A program made the translations under genes and the position numbers. Below are positions 38,174 to 41,255 of a DNA stretch of 41,255 nucleotides, in pieces. The notes under the pieces were generated by a model. The model made no database searches. It had not been told where the DNA came from and saw only the letters and a program-made list of their open reading frames with translations. How positions within the stretch are numbered: the first letter of the stretch is position 1; every line of letters begins with the position of its first letter. Source of the stretch: Chlamydiia bacterium (GTDB lineage: Bacteria > Chlamydiota > Chlamydiia > Chlamydiales > SM23-39); assembly GCA_016213175.1 (NCBI GenBank), contig JACRBF010000005.1:1-41255 (forward strand), in the 5' to 3' direction.

Positions 38174-39068
38174 AGTGGGACGTTGGACAGTGCCTTTTTA
38201 TTTGATTGGATCGACCCTTGCAACGCTGCTATTGAGTATGGGCGGCTATGTTTTATACGTAAGGCATCATGAGAGCAAGCTCCAGGATAAAACCTACCGC
38301 ATTACAACCATCCTGCAGACAGGTCCAGAAAAAGGCGCTCTCAAAACGGAATATTTAGCAGAACTGTTGGATTTGAGCGTCGATCACCCCATTTCTCTCT
38401 ATGCATTCAATTGCAAGGCAGCGGAAAGATGTCTGCAATCTTCTCCTTTGATCGTTAAAGCCAAAGTAGAGCGCAAGTTTCCATCAACCGTTTTCATCGA
38501 CTATGAAGTACGTAAACCGATTGCTCAGCTGGCCGATTATAAGAATGTAGCGATCGATGCAGAAGGCTATCTATTTCCCATCCACCCCTTTTTTTCTCCG
38601 CAGGAACTTCCCCAAATTTACTTAGGACTGCCCCCCTTTGGTGTTCCTGAGGATTCTTTCCAAAGAAAAGGGGGGGCATGGCTGATCCCGATCTCCAATC
38701 GCTTTTTCGATCTCGCCTTTCAGGTTCTCCAATTTCTCGATTGCGCCCCTTGGCGTCAGGGATTTCGGATTAAGAGGATTGATGTGGCCAATGCCTTTGC
38801 TCCCAGTTTGGGACAGAGGGAAATCGTCCTTATGACGGAAGAAGAGCTACTATTCAAAGACAAGAGAACAGAGGTCATAGGCACCTTTCCCAAACTCTTG
38901 AGACTTGCACCCAAGGACTTCTCTGGGCAGCTCAACCGGTTTTTTGCCCTCCGTCGGAATATGGAAGAAGATTATCGAAAACAGGCAGCCTGCTTAAGTG
39001 CACCTGCGCGGTTTGCTCCCAGAATCATCGATCTGCGGATTCCGCAGCTTGCGTTTGTGGAGAATTAA
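38139..39068 (+). CDS. FtsQ-like divisome protein (POTRA-type)
   Basis: Single N-terminal TM then POTRA/FtsQ-like SPLIVKAKVERKFPSTVFIDYEVRKPIAQL; directly after murC/ddl. Confidence 0.7.
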   Translation: MQEDRIEYEEYKVGRWTVPFYLIGSTLATLLLSMGGYVLYVRHHESKLQDKTYRITTILQTGPEKGALKTEYLAELLDLSVDHPISLYAFNCKAAERCLQSSPLIVKAKVERKFPSTVFIDYEVRKPIAQLADYKNVAIDAEGYLFPIHPFFSPQELPQIYLGLPPFGVPEDSFQRKGGAWLIPISNRFFDLAFQVLQFLDCAPWRQGFRIKRIDVANAFAPSLGQREIVLMTEEELLFKDKRTEVIGTFPKLLRLAPKDFSGQLNRFFALRRNMEEDYRKQAACLSAPARFAPRIIDLRIPQLAFVEN

Positions 39069-39069
39069 T

Positions 39070-39102
39070 ACTTTGTAGACGTCCCTTACGCAAGAGGTCT
39101 AT
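39070..39102. repeat. Solo C-type arm plus solo B-type arm, tandem
   Basis: TACTTTGTAGACGTCC (cf. copy C right arm) followed by CTTACGCAAGAGGTCTA (16 of 17 nt match copy B right arm). Confidence 0.8.
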
Positions 39103-39197
39103 TGTTCCCCGACAGAGACGATGGTCGCGTCGAGAATGCCGGCAAGGGAGCTAAATCGCTGTGACTTCAATCTGATCATCCGCTGCTTCCGCAGCTC

Positions 39198-39305
39198 TTA
39201 TTGGTAAATACCATAGCGCACCGTATGGCCTTCAGGAGAAGGCTGGTGGCCCGAGTGAATTAGGGGAGCCAATTGCAAAACTATCCGTGCTTTTTTTGAT
39301 CCCAT
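39198..39305 (-). CDS. Possible micro-ORF, 35 aa (MGSKKARIVLQLAPLIHSGHQPSPEGHTVRYGIYQ)
   Basis: ATG-to-stop ORF only; its ATG sits in a TTTTTTGATGGGATCAAAAAA hairpin; may be degenerate mobile DNA. Confidence 0.2.
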   Translation of the reverse strand: MGSKKARIVLQLAPLIHSGHQPSPEGHTVRYGIYQ

Positions 39306-39391
39306 CAAAAAACCCACAATAGCGGGAACAGCTCAGATATAAATTTCCGTAGACAGTCTCTGAAGATCTATGTCAAGATGTCGGTATACTC

Positions 39392-39411
39392 AGAGGGTGT
39401 CTACAAGGTGA
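39392..39411. repeat. Solo C-type arm upstream of rsbV-like gene
   Basis: AGAGGGTGTCTACAAGGTGA versus copy C AGAGGATGTCTACAAAGTAA. Confidence 0.75.
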
Positions 39412-39414
39412 AAT

Positions 39415-39765
39415 ATGGGAATTGGATTGCACATTGACCTGGAAGAAATTGATCGCGTGGTGATTTTGCGTATCGGTGGACGGCTGGATGCCGGCACGGC
39501 GCATGTCCTAGAGCGGAGGATCGACGGCCTGATTGAGGAGGGGATTACACAGATTGCTCTCGATTGTTCCGGAATCGATTATTTGAGCAGCGCGGGGATG
39601 CGCATTTTTCTTTCTACTAGTAAAAAGCTTCTGGCTAAGCATGGGGTTCTTTCCCTTTTTTCCCTGAATGATGACGCCGGTGAAATTCTCAAGATCGCAG
39701 GATTTGATCGCATCCTTCGCCTCTTTGCTACAGAAAAAGAAGCTTTGCAGTTTCATAAGAAGTGA
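39415..39765 (+). CDS. rsbV: STAS-domain anti-sigma factor antagonist (RsbV-like)
   Basis: LDCSGIDYLSSAGMRIFLSTSKKL (STAS phosphoacceptor region). Confidence 0.9.
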   Translation: MGIGLHIDLEEIDRVVILRIGGRLDAGTAHVLERRIDGLIEEGITQIALDCSGIDYLSSAGMRIFLSTSKKLLAKHGVLSLFSLNDDAGEILKIAGFDRILRLFATEKEALQFHKK

Positions 39766-39796
39766 ACGGTGAACCTTGTGATTGGAATAGGTTCGT

Positions 39797-40801
39797 GTGA
39801 AAAACAGCCTCCTTTCTAGGAGACCGCGCGCTCTTAGACAGCCTGTCTCGTTTCCTCAAAAAAAGAAACGGGTGCTCGTCATCGCAGGTCCTACCGCATC
39901 CGGCAAAACACAACTCTCTTTATCGCTTGCTCAGGTGATCGGGGGAGAGATCCTCTCTGCCGATTCGTGCCAAGTGTACCGAGGGATGGATATCGGGACT
40001 GCGAAAGCGACGCCTGAAGAGCGTAGTTTGATTACCCACCATCTCATCGATGTGTGCGATCTATCCACCCATTACAATGTGGCCCATTTCTATAAGGATT
40101 CAAGAGCCGCCATCAAAGAGACGCTCCACCGCGAAAATGTTCCTATTGTGATCGGAGGTTCTGGATTTTATATCCATGCGCTGCTCTATGGGCCTCCGAG
40201 CGGCCCCCCCTCTTCGCCTGAGGTGAGAAAACAGCTTGAAGAGCAAATGTGGCAATTGGGTTCCGATGTCCTTTACGAGCGCTTGCAGATGCTCGATCCC
40301 GATTATGCGGCAACGATTGCGGAAAAAGACCGTCACAAGATCATACGCGCTTTAGAAATTATGGCCCTTTCAGAGAAGAAGGTCAGCGAATTTCCAAAAC
40401 CTGAAAAATCACTGGAGCAAGAGTACGATTTTCGCTGCTGGTTTATCTATTATCCGAGAGAAAGACTGTATTCGAGAATCGAGCTGCGATGCGATGAAAT
40501 GCTCCGCAAAGGGTTTTTACAAGAGGTAAAAGATCTTGTGAATCAAGGTATTAAAGAAAATCCTTCCGCTTCGCAAGCCATTGGTTATCGGCAAGCGCTT
40601 GAATTTTTAGGCGGCGCTCAGACGGAAGAAGAATTGCAGCGCTTCATCACAGCATTTAAAAAGGCATCGCGTCATTACGCCAAACGGCAATTTACTTGGT
40701 TTCGCAAGGAACCTCATTTTCGTTGGCTGAACTGCGACGAACATCCGATAGAAAGGCTCAAGGAGATCATCCTCCAAGACTTCGAACAAAACGATTATTA
40801 A
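39797..40801 (+). CDS. miaA: tRNA dimethylallyltransferase
   Basis: VIAGPTASGKTQLSLSLA, SADSCQVYRGMDIGTAK, GGSGFYIHALLYG, ASQAIGYRQ. Confidence 0.95.
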   Translation: MKNSLLSRRPRALRQPVSFPQKKKRVLVIAGPTASGKTQLSLSLAQVIGGEILSADSCQVYRGMDIGTAKATPEERSLITHHLIDVCDLSTHYNVAHFYKDSRAAIKETLHRENVPIVIGGSGFYIHALLYGPPSGPPSSPEVRKQLEEQMWQLGSDVLYERLQMLDPDYAATIAEKDRHKIIRALEIMALSEKKVSEFPKPEKSLEQEYDFRCWFIYYPRERLYSRIELRCDEMLRKGFLQEVKDLVNQGIKENPSASQAIGYRQALEFLGGAQTEEELQRFITAFKKASRHYAKRQFTWFRKEPHFRWLNCDEHPIERLKEIILQDFEQNDY

Positions 40802-40829
40802 GCAGACGGTCTCTTAAGGCAGACCCATG

Positions 40830-40916
40830 GCATTGGCTCGGACATTCACACGGGTGGTGAACCCCACGCTTTTTACGGGGATCAGGGATACTTTGGAGAC
40901 ATTCGAAAAGCTGCAT
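40830..40916 (-). pseudogene. Remnant of ISAs1-family transposase N-terminus
   Basis: AAGGAAACAGAATG then MQLFECLQSIPDPRKKRGVHHP; typical ISAs1 IPDPR..RG..HP start, no transposase similarity after HHP. Confidence 0.5.
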
Positions 40917-40985
40917 TCTGTTTCCTTGAAGTGAGTTAAGCAGCGAGCATTGTACAGTAATTCAAATTTTTATGTGACTTTGCAG

Positions 40986-41196
40986 GTGTCCCGGAGGTGG
41001 AACGGGTATACCGAACGTGATTCAAGAATTGGGATTTCGGCTATGTCAAAGCCTCTAAGTTCAACGATCGTAAGTTGCCCCCATATTTCTAATATTGGGC
41101 AACTTACGATCGTTGAACTTAGAGAACTTTCACATCAGCCCAAATCCGATTCTTGAATCATGTTCGGTATATAGTGCTTCCACTTGAGGTGCACCC
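40986..41196. repeat. Nested palindrome F (palindrome inserted in hairpin E context)
   Basis: Layers: D-like arms; E arms CCGAACGTGATTCAAGAAT/ATTCTTGAATCATGTTCGG; 28-bp perfect inner arms 41053-41080/41097-41124 (CTCTAAGTTCAACGATCGTAAGTTGCCC). Confidence 0.92.
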
Positions 41197-41255
41197 AAAA
41201 GCTGGATTATAAAATCTTTATTAGTCTAAACTATTCGCCATGCGTTCATTAAGAA

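Noticed and set aside
40829-40936. 35-aa plus-strand ORF MALARTFTRVVNPTLFTGIRDTLETFEKLHSVSLK
   Set aside because: Antisense to the ISAs1-like remnant; IPDPRKKRG..HP on the other strand is a more specific match.
1-41255. CRISPR array, rRNA operon, intact prophage or intact IS
   Set aside because: No regularly spaced direct repeats, rRNA sequence, phage structural genes or full transposase found; the repeats present are inverted, not direct arrays.

Overview
The window comes from the chromosome of a Chlamydiae member, probably a Chlamydia-like environmental lineage. This is inferred from gene content and order. It contains a ptsI/ptsH/hprK - ybaB/dnaX - comEC neighbourhood, and a groEL-paralogue + murF-mraY-murD-nlpD-ftsW-murG-murC/ddl-ftsQ-rsbV-miaA cluster. 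Most of the sequence is ordinary core genome: ftsK, uppP, ndh, PTS genes, dnaX, pgpH-like, pgm, rsmI, and the peptidoglycan/division cluster without ftsZ. Two tRNAs were read directly: His-GTG and Cys-GCA. Accessory items are (i) a 759-aa protein with clear ubiquitin-specific-protease (USP/C19) Cys and His boxes and an N-terminal hydrophobic segment, next to tRNA-Cys; (ii) a membrane-anchored GT34-like glycosyltransferase; (iii) a DUF687-like chlamydial protein with a partner lipoprotein; (iv) an isolated SMI1/KNR4 protein; and (v) an exported, apparently catalytically degenerate GH13-like protein. The most unusual structure is a family of long, modular, nested palindromes in intergenic gaps (about 8.35, 17.27, 26.03, 31.44, 41.0 kb, plus solo arms at 39.07-39.41 kb). 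Three copies share a core hairpin but carry three different, self-complementary outer arms. One copy abuts murD and appears to have removed its normal start codon. No CRISPR array, rRNA operon or intact IS was seen; only a short ISAs1-like transposase remnant near the right end.
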